From Orthonyx spaldingii (taxonomy: Eukaryota; Chordata; Aves; Passeriformes; Orthonychidae), in NCBI GenBank assembly GCA_013397795.1, contig VZTJ01002480.1:487571-551570 (forward strand): a stretch of DNA of 64,000 bases. Reading direction: 5' to 3'. Made by a program: the position numbers and the translations under genes. Below are positions 31,984-43,547 of the stretch, in pieces (within the stretch, counting starts at the first letter, position 1; the number at the start of each line of letters is the position of its first letter). Below the pieces are notes generated by a model that saw nothing but the letters and a program-made list of their open reading frames with translations, made no database searches and was not told where the DNA came from.

Positions 31984-34900
31984 GTGAGGGGACGGGGCCC
32001 CGGGCGGGCGGGGGGCGCCGCGCGGCCTTCACCGCGCCCCGCTCGGGCTCGCACAGCCCCGCACGCACCGCCGGGCACAGGTGTGCGGGAGGCTGAGGCC
32101 GGCCCTGCCTCCGCGGGCGTCCCAGCCGCCGCTCGCTCTCGCCCTCCGCGGCTCCGCGGGGCGGTTCTTCATCGCGGGGAGCCGCAGAGCCGGGCCCGGG
32201 TTCTCCCCGCGGCCCTCGGGCGAGCGGAGCGGAGCGAAGGGCGGGGGCGCGGCGCGGGTGAAGGGCGGGCGAGCAGGGAGCGGCCGCAGCCGCGCTGGGC
32301 AGCGCGACCCGCGGCTGGAATCCCATTCAGCGCCCCGGGGAGGCACAAACGGGAGCAAATAACATCCCCGGCGGGTAACGGCCCCCGCCGTGCCCGCCCG
32401 GCCCTGCAGGGCTGCCACCCCGCATTTCCCGGGGACAATTCCCGGGGGATGGAGCCGCCGGCGCTCCGCCGCGCCGGGAATCGTTGCACAGCAATGGCTC
32501 CCGCGGCTGCCCAGCCCTGTCCAAGGTCAGGAGATGCGGCGAGGAGAAGGAAGCAGCGGTGGAGGGGCCGGGGCAGCGGGGAGAGCCCGCTCCGCGGGGT
32601 CCGGGGGGCTCTGGGCGGGGACGGGCGTGGGGGTGGCTCTGCAGAGCTGACAAGCACGGAGGCATTTCAAAGGAGTCTCCCGACCTCTGTTCCTTTCATA
32701 TATGTGTCACTTTGTATCTAGGGCAAGGTCTATTGCTTCCTTTGTAAAAGAATCAGGATTTTTCCCTGCCCTGATTAATTTTTTTTTTTTTTAATTTAAA
32801 ATAAATCTAAGTCAAGTGTTTCTCAGTTTGTTGTCCGCATACACCTTACCTGGTTATAGCAATATAACTCTGCATTGCTGGGTCATAAATATGTGCCAAT
32901 AGGGCAACCATTTTCCCTGATATTGAAGGAAAACCAAGCAATTATCACTGTATATTTTTTCAGCAGATTCATATTGGCTGTTCAGGATTTTTTTGTAGCT
33001 GTTTTATCATAAACCAGCTTCGTGATCCAGTTGAAAATGTACGTGACTCTTGAGCAGTCTTTCATACATATTTAAATAGGTTTTGAAGAGCAGTTGTCTG
33101 GAGATGGCAAATGAACACATCAGGGAAAAAAAAAAAAAGAAAAACCAACCCAAAAAAGTCAACTCAGCCTGAAATGGTTCTGTATCTTTCTGGAAAACAA
33201 ATAATCCATTTTCTTTTGGCATTTTTGTTTTCAGCAAAGTGCCAGAAGATTCCAATGATTCTGTTCACTGAAAGGCCTTGGTCAGTGATTCAGATTTGTT
33301 CAAAACAAATTTTAAATCCCACTGTGGGATTTTCATGCATTTAAATACAACTAGCAGTGAGTTCTTCCATGCAATCTTCATTTGTCCTTATTTATAGATT
33401 GTGCAGAGAAAATAATGGGCAAAAGATTGAAAATGGGATGCTTTCTGCTGCATTGTGTGCAGGATCTGTAACTGCAATAATGGAATTGTTAAGCTGTGGA
33501 AAGTACTTGAACCAAGATAACAGGTTACATTGTTCACAAGAAGTAATTTATTTTCATTCTTGTTGAAATAAAAAGCCACAATATCCATATTGATCAGACT
33601 GAAATCAAAATTTTATTTTAAAAAACAGATTTAGATGTAATGCTTATATGAGATCTCTAGTTCAGAAAATTAAACATATTTCTGATTGATTTTTTTTAAT
33701 AACAAAGGTAGCGACAATAACAAAAATGGTGATTACATTTGCACATTTTAAGCATTTTTTGCACATTTTTCTCCTGCACAGCAGTAGGATAAAGAAGACC
33801 TTAATTCTCTTAATGGAGGGTGGTATCTCTTAGTGAGAAATTTGTATTTCTCAACTATGACATTTGCAACTAACCTTAGTAATTTAACACAAATAATTTG
33901 GTATCTTCACTGCCTTTTTTGGGTCCATTTAATGTATTTATGAGGTTGTAAATGTTTCAATCATAAACAGATTTCTTTTGGGGGGCAATTAATCACTTCC
34001 CCTGTATTGGAGGAAACAATACAAATTTCTCCCTTTTCTCCTCTGCTTGTTGGTGTAGTGTGGGAGTTTGTTTTTTCCATTTGTCCCTGGAGTGAGTGTA
34101 GGCAGCAGAAGAATGGGGTGGAGCAGACTGCAGATGCCGAGGATGGAGGCTGCGAGCGCGGCCCAGGCTGCGCTCCCGGGGCTGCCCAGGGCTGCAGCAG
34201 AGTGGGAATGTGCTGGCCCCTGCTGCAGCTGACACAGGTGAAGCTGTGCAAATGCCAGAGAGACCTCCACAGCTCCAGCAGGCACAAAGGCACACACGCT
34301 GCTGCAGTTTTCCATGGAGGGATTGCAGCGTGTCCATGGGGCTGGGGAAGGCAAGGAAATTTTCAGGTGAAAATGCAGTGGATTGGACCCTCTTAACAGC
34401 TATATCTCAAAAAATGTAATCGCAAAAAATACCTTCTGTCACAACTGCTGCCTGTCCCTTTTTTTGTTGTGGCAAATGAAAGTCAACATTTTTGTAGATA
34501 CTTACATTCCAAAGCTTCTGATTGAATTTGTGTCTTCAAATTAAGCCATCACACTTGATTATGCTGTAGCAAGAACCATCATTTGCCAAGTCCAGATAAC
34601 TTGCTTTGCTTTCTGTTTTGACCTTCAGATTATAGTAGTTTTTAGGTTTGTTTTTAACTAACTAGAAAGGTTAGTACATACTGAATTAACTAAATTTTCC
34701 TGTTGATATTGTAACCTTCTTTTTGCATGAGGAGGTCTGTCACTTTGAGTAGCTTGGGTAACACTAACACCAAATGGTTTTATGTGACAAGGAAGCAAAA
34801 GCAAAGTAATTAACAGATACTGTGACAGAAAAAAATTCAGCCATATCCTTATGCTGGTCATTAGTTGAATGTTATCTTGATTTCCCCCTCCCTTTTAGAC

Positions 34901-37900
34901 TCTACATTCTTCCGTCATGTTGTCATCGTTTCGTAAAGTCAAAGTCCAGGTATTTTTCTGTAATGCATGAAGTGCCCTTGCCACACTTGCCTGCCTTTAT
35001 TGCAGTGACCTGTTTGTAACAAAAGTCACTGGTTTGACTTTATTCTATACAGCAGGTGATTTATTTGCACTTAGTGTGAGTCTAATCTGCCTTTCCTTTA
35101 ATACTTTGGGTTGCCTAATTTCTGTCTGTGATGCATGATGTGTGAACATTTTATAGGAGTTACAGTTCAGTATAATCGGGTTTTGATATTGATTAATTTT
35201 CCAAGAGGTTTTTGTTTTAAAATGTACTTGAGCAGAATCTCTTTCTTTACAGCATTTGCAAATCAACTGTGAGGAGGTTTACAGTGTAGAACATTGTGCA
35301 TTCAAAGTTGGCTTTGGTTCCTGTTCATCCAGCTGCACAAATTTATAATCCTTGAGTTGTTGTGGTATAACTGTTTCTACACAGTGATGTTTCCATTTCA
35401 GTGGTGATAAAATAAATAGGATGTATGGATCAGACTTCAGCTGGGAAACACAAGCAACTAGATTTTATTTGGAAATGGTAGTGATGTAACTGTTTATACT
35501 GCAATTAAAATGACAATGAAAAGATAACAAATGGGGATGGAAAACGCTGGGGTTAATTATATAATCTTGCATTACCTGTAAACTCTGCATTTCTGCAATG
35601 CAGTCAAGGTAATTTGCTTTCTCAGGAGTCTCAGCAGAGTGCAGTCCTTGCCAGCCCTGCATAGTTTTATCAAAGGTCTGTGATGTTAAAGCAAAAACAA
35701 AGCCAAAAAAGCTGCCTTTTATGTAAAGACACCAAAATCAGATGGGGAATTCAACTGCTCTTATTTAAATAGTGAAATTGAGATTTTAAGATTAAATACC
35801 TAAATATGAACAGATCTTTAACTGTCTTCATATTTCAAAAGTGCATAGTTGAGGCTGTGCTGAAATCCTCTTGTCAGCCTAAACCACCAGCTTTGCAGCC
35901 ACTTTGGTTTAAACAATTTACTTTTGTTTTTTCTTCTAATGCGACAGTTTCTGTGTCTCTGCAATACCTGCTTAAATTTTGGAGCTGGTTTGAATTTTAC
36001 CTGCACTGTGGTTAGTCTGTAGGAGTCTACAGCATCAAGCAGCAACTTCAGCACATCTTGATTTTTTTCTTTTTGTACTGCAGTCCTTGACTGATTTTTC
36101 TGGCTTGGAATTTGTGGATGTTTGGAGCTGTTAGTGACCTTCCTTAATAACATATTTGGACACAGTTTTCTGCTGCATGTAGTCTAACCTTAAAATGTCT
36201 TTATTTTGTAAAGTTAAATTCATCAAACGAAAGGGCTGGGCATTAATTTTGTTCCAACAGTGTTTTAAATCTCTAGGATAGGTTATGGCATCCTTTAGCT
36301 CCTTCTCTGTAACACAGTGTGCTCAGGCTGCCTTTGCAGGAGCCAGTGCTGTGCATGTTTTCAGAAGGATTCTCTTTGATTTTCCAGCAGTACAAGTACT
36401 TCTGGACTTCCCTAAACCAGGCAGTCATGGTGGCTTCTTTCTTCCCTGATGTTTTGAGGGAGCTGTGAATGGGAGGAGTGAAAGCTGGGGAAAATGTGTG
36501 TTATTGTTTTTCTCCATCCTTTTGAAGGTTATTTTCACGTCCATATTTTGCTTGAAGAAGAAAGATCAGCAATCTGTTCCAGTCACCCAGGAGGGGGGGA
36601 CTGATATCAATTAAATCTTCTTTAGATAAGGTTGACGATGTGTGATGTTGATGAACATAAAGGAAATGTATCAAGCTGTTCATGTGGCCCTGCTAGGGAA
36701 GCAGGAATGTTTTGATAGGGAAGATATTTCTGTTACAGGCTACTACTGAGGTCATGTATGCTGAATATATGTAACGCATCAGGACTTGTCTTAAGAGAAA
36801 ATAATTATTTTATGACTTCTTAAGATCTTTATGTACTGATATCTGATTGTTTATCAGGCAAAGGAGTTTAATTTTTTTAAGCCTCAATTGCTTTTAAAAA
36901 ATACACTAAAATCTTCTGCCTAGCACTGAATTTATTTCACATTTGTGCTTTTAAATCCCTGAAAACGTGTTTTGGTAAGGAAAATGCTGACAGCTCTGCT
37001 GTGTGGCACCGCTGTAATTCCTGTTGAACCTCGATTCTGCTGTTCCCGAACTTGAATGGTGTTGCTGACATCATCGTTGTTGCACTGCAGTGTCTGTAAA
37101 TACCTGCAGTTGTGTATTTTAGTGTGCTATTATGTATAATTTGTATTGACTGGGGAAGGCACAGATGGAAGGACAAGAGTAATAAGTTTGTTTTGTTGTT
37201 TGGGGTTTTTTCCTTAAATTTCCTACTTCTTTTTGTTAGCTTTTTTTTTTCTTTTTAAACAACACCACCAAAACGGTGCAGTGTGAAGAAGCATTTCTGA
37301 TTTTTTGAGTTAGACATAAGCTGACCTAGTCAGTCTTACAGCATGAAAGGAGGAATGAAATGTCATCAGGACAGTTCAGATCCGCTGTCTGGGGCCTGGA
37401 AAGTTCCCTCAGCCTGTCCTTATCGCCCAACACCGGCTGTGCCGGGCGGGGCCGGAGGGACGACACCGATTATCTGGGGACAGCCTGGCACAGTCCTCGG
37501 TGCTTTTCACCTTAAAAACATAAAGCACAACTTTTAGTTGGTGGGGTTCATGCAAGAAGTGCAGAGGTTTATCCTAGGTGTCTTCAAACGATGTAGTTGA
37601 ACCGAGAAGGTTTGGGAACGTCTTGGAGGAGTGCTTGGTATTCTGGGGAGTGCTGCAGTTGGAGGTGATGCCATGGCAGGGAGGGAGACTGCATTGTTCT
37701 GCAGCATCCATGACTTTTGAGTTCTGAGCTCCCTGGTGGCTCTGGCAGCACAGACACTGCTGACGTCGGCTGGGGCTGCAGGAAGAACAGTCCATTATTG
37801 CTACACTAAAGCACTTCTTTTACAATTGACTCGCTCCACTGTAGTTACAAAAGGAGCCTTTCTTTTAACCAATTCCAGAAAAAAGAGGAGCCAGATTGCC

Positions 37901-40039
37901 TGGCTTGTGTGGTGAGAGGCAAACCAGCTACCAGGGTAAATTACAGGAGGTCTCCTATTTGGCTTTCATAATTGTAACAATGTTTGAAATGCTGATTTAA
38001 ATAATTTAAATATTTCCCTAGATTAATAATGTAAATAATTTAACGATTTAAAATGTTTTCAAATCACTTTGTGGAAGTTATTTTTAATACTGAAATACAA
38101 GTTGAATTACATTATACAGTGAATGGGTGTACAGTGTTCCAGAGACTGACCAGGATTTAATTTTCTCCCAGTACTACCCAAAACCAGAACCAGCAGAGAG
38201 GGGCTCCAGCCATGCAGAACATTTGAGCAGCTGCCACTGTGTTATTCCTGAACACAATGCAGTTTGAAAGAAGCATTGTTGGGATTCAAACACAGCATGA
38301 CAGGGCAGGAGTGGAAGTTTTTAGCAATAACTTCCTTTCCTGGAGGAAAAAGGCTATTTGAAAGAGCACTGGAAAAAACAGCTGCTTTCTCAGGGAACCA
38401 GGTCTGTGCTTGAGCTCGAGTTATGTTCAGGGGTTTGAGCCTTTAATACTCAGATACACTAATCGAGTGGAGATTTTGGTGGCACTGCCAGACAAAACCT
38501 GGGCTTCGTTTATGTAACACAGTCTGCACACACTGAGGTGGTTTTTTTCCTTGCACTCTTTTGACAGTAATGAATGGAAGAAAAAAGCAAAGCTGAATTT
38601 TCTTTCCTTCCTGCAAGTGCCGCAGTGCAGTTGGGGCTCAGAGTTCATGGGAGCAAGGAGTGCTGCTGGCACGGCTGTCCTCTGGAGGGTGGGGACCTTG
38701 GAAGGGAGCTCAGGAATGTGTGGATTCATCCCCATATGTTCCTTTCTATCAGATTGGCCTTTTACAAGTGCTTGGAAAACATGGTCCTGTAGATCGCTTT
38801 CCAACCTGTGGAGTTTTCCATACAATTATGCAAGATACATGTCTAATTAAAGCATGCAGCTAACTAATGACTAAATAACAATTTAATATTTAATGATGTA
38901 TTTTAGCTGATTGCCCATGTCTTTTAGTCTGCAGTTCCAGTCTGGGTTTTTTCCCTGTCTCTGACAGGATTGATGAGAAGTACCTTTAGCTTGGAGTGTG
39001 CAGAATTGATGGTAGAAAAGCATTAAGTGAGTGACTTGTGTAAACACTTGTACACAAAGACATTAATTGCAAGATTGTTCAAGCACAGTGTTTGTTGCAT
39101 CAACCTCTTGATATGCAGAGTTAGTTGTTAAATAAGTGGTTAAATATCCAAATTTCAATGATAATAATAGTTCTACTTTTAAAATTTGTTACAGTGCTAT
39201 TCTAGTGCTGAGATCTCTTACTGAAAATCAAATTGCTTTTTGGAAGTTTACGAACTGAAATTTAAAGGTTGTCCCTGTTTTAATAAAAAAAGAGAAAAAG
39301 CAGATCAGAGGTCAGGTCTTTGCTGCCTGTGGTAACAATATTGGGTTTTGGTACATAAAGCAATGTAGAAAGATTTTCAGTCGGAGCAAGATTATTGGTT
39401 AAACAAAATGCTCCTTGACTTACTTGTCTAAGGCCAGATCTGTGAAGCCTCTTACTGGCTTTTGAAAGGCTATGTAGAGAGTGGCAGGATGCGTTTGTAA
39501 CTTTTTTTAATTGAGAGAACAAAGAAGAGATGCATCAGACAGAGACGTGGGTCTGTATATGAAAGTAAATATATACAGATACATGGGGGACACTTAACTG
39601 TTGTTCAAAGAAGAGTAATATTCTTTAGTTTAGTACTGAGTATTTTAAATAAAATGTTTCAAGATATTGTATGTTGTACAGGAAATATTTTATGTCTATA
39701 TCTACACATATTTGTGCACATTTTTAGCTCTTGTATTGGACACTTGCATGCTACAGTTTGAGATGACACAGACTTTATATGACTGCAGCCATATTTGTCC
39801 AAACCAAATAGATGTTAAATGTCTTTGTAATTTTTCCTTTGCCACTATTTTCTGCTAGAAGTGTGGTTTTATTTATATGGAAGATATTTATATTTTATAC
39901 ACGTACCTACACACACAAAGTAAGACTGTAAGTAAACCACGTGTGATTTTTAAAAAACAGCTTTTTTTTGCATGCATCTCTTCCTAATCTACCAATGTTT
40001 TATAAGACAAACATAATGGGGTTTTATTTTTGCTTTCAG
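31984..40039 (+). other. SPTAN1: SPTAN1 intron 1 (about 8 kb)
   Basis: No coding exon is recognised. Most of it is AT-rich. Two GC-rich patches stand out, about 34110-34360 and 37376-37500; the second has GATA-type sites (CTTATCG, TTATCTG) on both sides. The open frames over these patches resemble no protein I know. Confidence 0.6.
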
Positions 40040-40042
40040 AAA

Positions 40043-40279
40043 ATGGATCCAAGTGGTGTAAAAGTGTTGGAAACAGCAGAAGATATCCAAGAAAGGCGTC
40101 AGCAAGTTTTGGACCGTTACCACAGGTTCAAGGAACTCTCTTCTCTAAGGCGCCAAAAACTTGAAGATTCCTATCGATTCCAGTTTTTCCAGCGTGATGC
40201 AGATGAGCTTGAAAAATGGATCCAAGAGAAACTGCAGATTGCATCTGATGAAAATTACAAAGACCCAAGCAATTTGCAG
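40043..40279 (+). CDS. SPTAN1: SPTAN1 first coding exon, aa 1-79
   Basis: It starts MDPSGVKVLETAEDIQERRQ in a good context (AAAATGG), three bases after the acceptor. It contains the tetramerisation helix and the start of repeat 1. The donor is GC (TTGCAG|GCAAGT), not GT. Confidence 0.97.
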
Positions 40280-43200
40280 GCAAGTCCTCCTGCCACTTTG
40301 TATTTCCTGGTCTATTAATTTTAGGGTGTTACAGGTCAGCTGGGATAGAACAAACACGGAAGTGAAACTTGATCTGAGAGTGAAGAAAGATGGATGCAAA
40401 TACCCGTGACCTTGCAAAGTGCTCTTCAAAAGCCTGGCTTTTTTGCTGATGTAATTGAAATATTTCTAGTAATGGATTAGATGCTACATCAGCATAGAAA
40501 AAGGTGCTTGGTGTAATGTAGTGTAAAACCAACTTTGTTTAATCCTAGAATTCGTTGTATGCCTTAACTCTGTGAATAAATGTGAATTATCATTTACTGT
40601 TTCCACAAGAAAAAAAGATATTTGTAGAAAATAAACTTTTGTAGGTAGAATTAGCTGACAGGTTCTCAGGGGTTTGAACACTCTCCTATGCAAGAGCAAA
40701 CACAAGAAAGAAATAACTAAAACTGGAATGTTTGAATCCACCTGTCAGACACATGAAACAACTGATTTCAATTGTGCAGTTTTATTGTTTGTTTGTCAGT
40801 CTTGAATATGCATAAAATACACTAAAAATCTTGATGCTGGGGGATGTGGAGGAGTCCCTGCACCAAATTTCAATCGCCTTCTTTGATGTTTTCCTTTCAG
40901 GGGAAGCTGCAGAAGCACCAAGCCTTTGAAGCTGAGGTGCAGGCCAATTCAGGAGCCATCATTAAACTGGATGAGACTGGAAATCAGATGATTAATGAAG
41001 GCCATTTTGCATCTGAAACCATAAGAGTGAGTTTTAAAGCTCTTTTCCCTCTCCCCTCTTACAGGCCTTTCCTTAAGCACTTTGTTCAGATTGCACAGAT
41101 AAGTCTACATTCAAAACCACTCTTTAAAATTCTACAAGTATTTGATTAGTGAAATCATGAGAAAATTTGGATTTGTACAGCTCACAGGTGTTTTTCTCTT
41201 TTATGAGCACCCAGCTCATACCTTCCTTTGGATCTGATTCTGAGGAGAACTGTTGAAAGATGAGATGTTTTTGTAATGATTATCAAACTTAATTGATTTA
41301 AGTTCAGCATTTCATTCTAATTTGCCTTTACTGGTTCAGTCCTTCACGCCGTACCGGACTGCCCAGCGCCCGATAGTCACGGCCACCCAAGTGGGGTCCC
41401 ACATACGAGTAGGTGAAGCTTGTGGCTCTGCAGTGCAACTTCTTTTTGCAATGTCTCCTTCCTTCCTTGCGTGACAGTTTGCACCATCCTTCTGGGCAGT
41501 GCTCAGAGCTCTTTGTCCCTTGAAACCTCTTACATTGAACTTTCTGAGTGGATTAAGTGGTATCCGCCCATGATGTTCAAAAGCCTCTCTTGAATGACTT
41601 TCAAGTTTCAGATGAGCAAAGTGTTATAGACAATGGGTGGAGCAGTTACTTTCCTGTTTTGCAAGTTGTGTGCATGTGTGGGAGTGTGGTTGTACTTTTC
41701 GTTGTCTGTAAAGTTTACAGTGGCTCCCAGCAGTTTTGAAAGGCCGAGTGCGGCCAGGGAAACTCAATATTAAAACTAGTAATTGCTCCTTGTATGTCCA
41801 TATCATGTCACTTCACAATGTTAGCTAAATATATTAACTGTTTCGTGTTAAGAGAAGTGGTTAAAATATGGTGAAATGGCATAAGCTTGACTTGAAACAA
41901 ATGTGTTGTCTTAAGTAAAAATAAATTCCCAAAGGAAGATTGCGATTCCGTTATTGGGAGTTGACTTTCATATAAAAGACTGAACATTTGAAGGGGAGAG
42001 CAGTGAATTTTTGGTCTGACCTCACGTTAGCATAGAATTTAAATCAAATTATATCTCAGGATGTTTAGCTCATAGTTAGGTAAAGATAACTATTTGATAG
42101 CTTCGTTAATTAATAGCAACTGTCTAAATACTCAGTTCAGTAATTTCTAATTTTGTGTTACAACACTTTACATAATTTGAAAACTATTTACTGGAGATAA
42201 AATCATGACGTTTGTCCCTCACCCTTTGTCTAAGTAAGGTTTAGGATGTACAACTTCAGAAAAATAAATAAATCTACTGCTAAGGACAGGAAGGGAATAA
42301 ATCTCATCTTCTTTGACAGGGGATTTTAATAACAACATCCTTTTGTTTCAGACTCGACTGCAGGAGCTGCACCGACTATGGGAATTACTGATGGAAAAGA
42401 TGAGAGAGAAGGGAGTCAAATTATTGCAAGCACAGAAGTTGGTGCAATATTTACGGGAATGTGAAGATGTCTTGGACTGGATCAATGATAAGGTGTATAA
42501 TTACCTCCCTTTACTGTGTGCTTGATGGGAAATTTGATGTGCTTGTGTGGAAAATTTCTGTCAGCATAGAGTTGCTGGAGGTCAGAGTCACAGAAAGCTT
42601 GTAAAGGCACCTGTACATTTTATTTAGTTATTCCCATTGCATCACCAGTAGGTGTGCAAACTATTATTGTTCTTTTGCAGCCACAAAAAAAAAGTTATTA
42701 GCCTAAGAGGAAGCCTGTGTGTTGGAAAGCACTTTTAGCATAATCAATTCATTCTTTACTTTGAGAAGATAAATAAAATTCAAGTTTCCTCTGAGGGAAA
42801 TCTTCAACATGTAAAAGTAAATGTTTTTTTTAATAAATATTCTAAATTATTTGTTTCAGAAAGGAACCAGCCCAAGCAGCAAGCAGTGTGTACATAGTTA
42901 CTAAATGATTGGAATATCTTTAGATATACATTGTAAGGACATGAACTGCAGGAGGACTGTTGGCTCTTCTATCTTTGAACTCTAAGGAAGCAGACCACAA
43001 ACCACACTATCAAAAGAAAAAAAAAAACCACAAAATAATCACACTGGTTTCCTTAAATGATGGTTTGCTGTTTTGTATCACTGTGGGTTCAAACTGTAAA
43101 CTCTGTATAACTGTTATTGAGTATGACACTGCACTTTCTGTGCAGAAATCTTGCATCAGAAGCCTGCAGCAAATGCCCATAAACAGTGTAAAAAGGAACA

Positions 43201-43515
43201 AATTCTAGTCACTCTATGTGCTAAGAATTTATACTTGGAAAATTAATATGACCAAGGAAGATGAAAAAATAATTTCCTTAGTGATCTTGCATATTTTCTG
43301 CAGTAATGGGTAGATGTTGGGGCAGAGAATGGAGTTTAATGGATAAAACTTTGTGGTTTTAAATCTGACCTTAAACACTGTGATTGTCTTTGACCTATTG
43401 AAAATTAGGACAGTTTGCTTCCTAATTTTTAACAGTGATTTCCCATAGGACAGACTGAAATTAACTTCTTTTTTTTTTTTNNNNNNNNNNNNNNCCCATA
43501 GGAAAAACTAAAATT

Positions 43516-43547
<32 letters not shown>

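Larger units (their letters stand above)
31430..32650 (+). promoter_or_regulatory. SPTAN1: CpG island: SPTAN1 promoter and first exon
   Basis: This is a 1.2-kb GC-rich, CpG-dense block. In order it holds a degenerate array of ETS-like sites (31653-31775), a perfect CRE (31878-31885), a TATA box (31899-31906) and a likely non-coding exon 1. GC boxes continue for several hundred bases into intron 1. Confidence 0.85.

Noticed and set aside
31773..32721. Several long open frames on both strands in the SPTAN1 CpG island
   Set aside because: Stop codons are rare in GC-rich DNA; the products are low-complexity Ala/Arg/Gly/Pro and match no protein.
33961..34396. Overlapping open frames of about 110-130 codons on both strands in SPTAN1 intron 1
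   Set aside because: There are no splice sites in suitable phase, no recognisable domain, and both strands are open because of local GC content.
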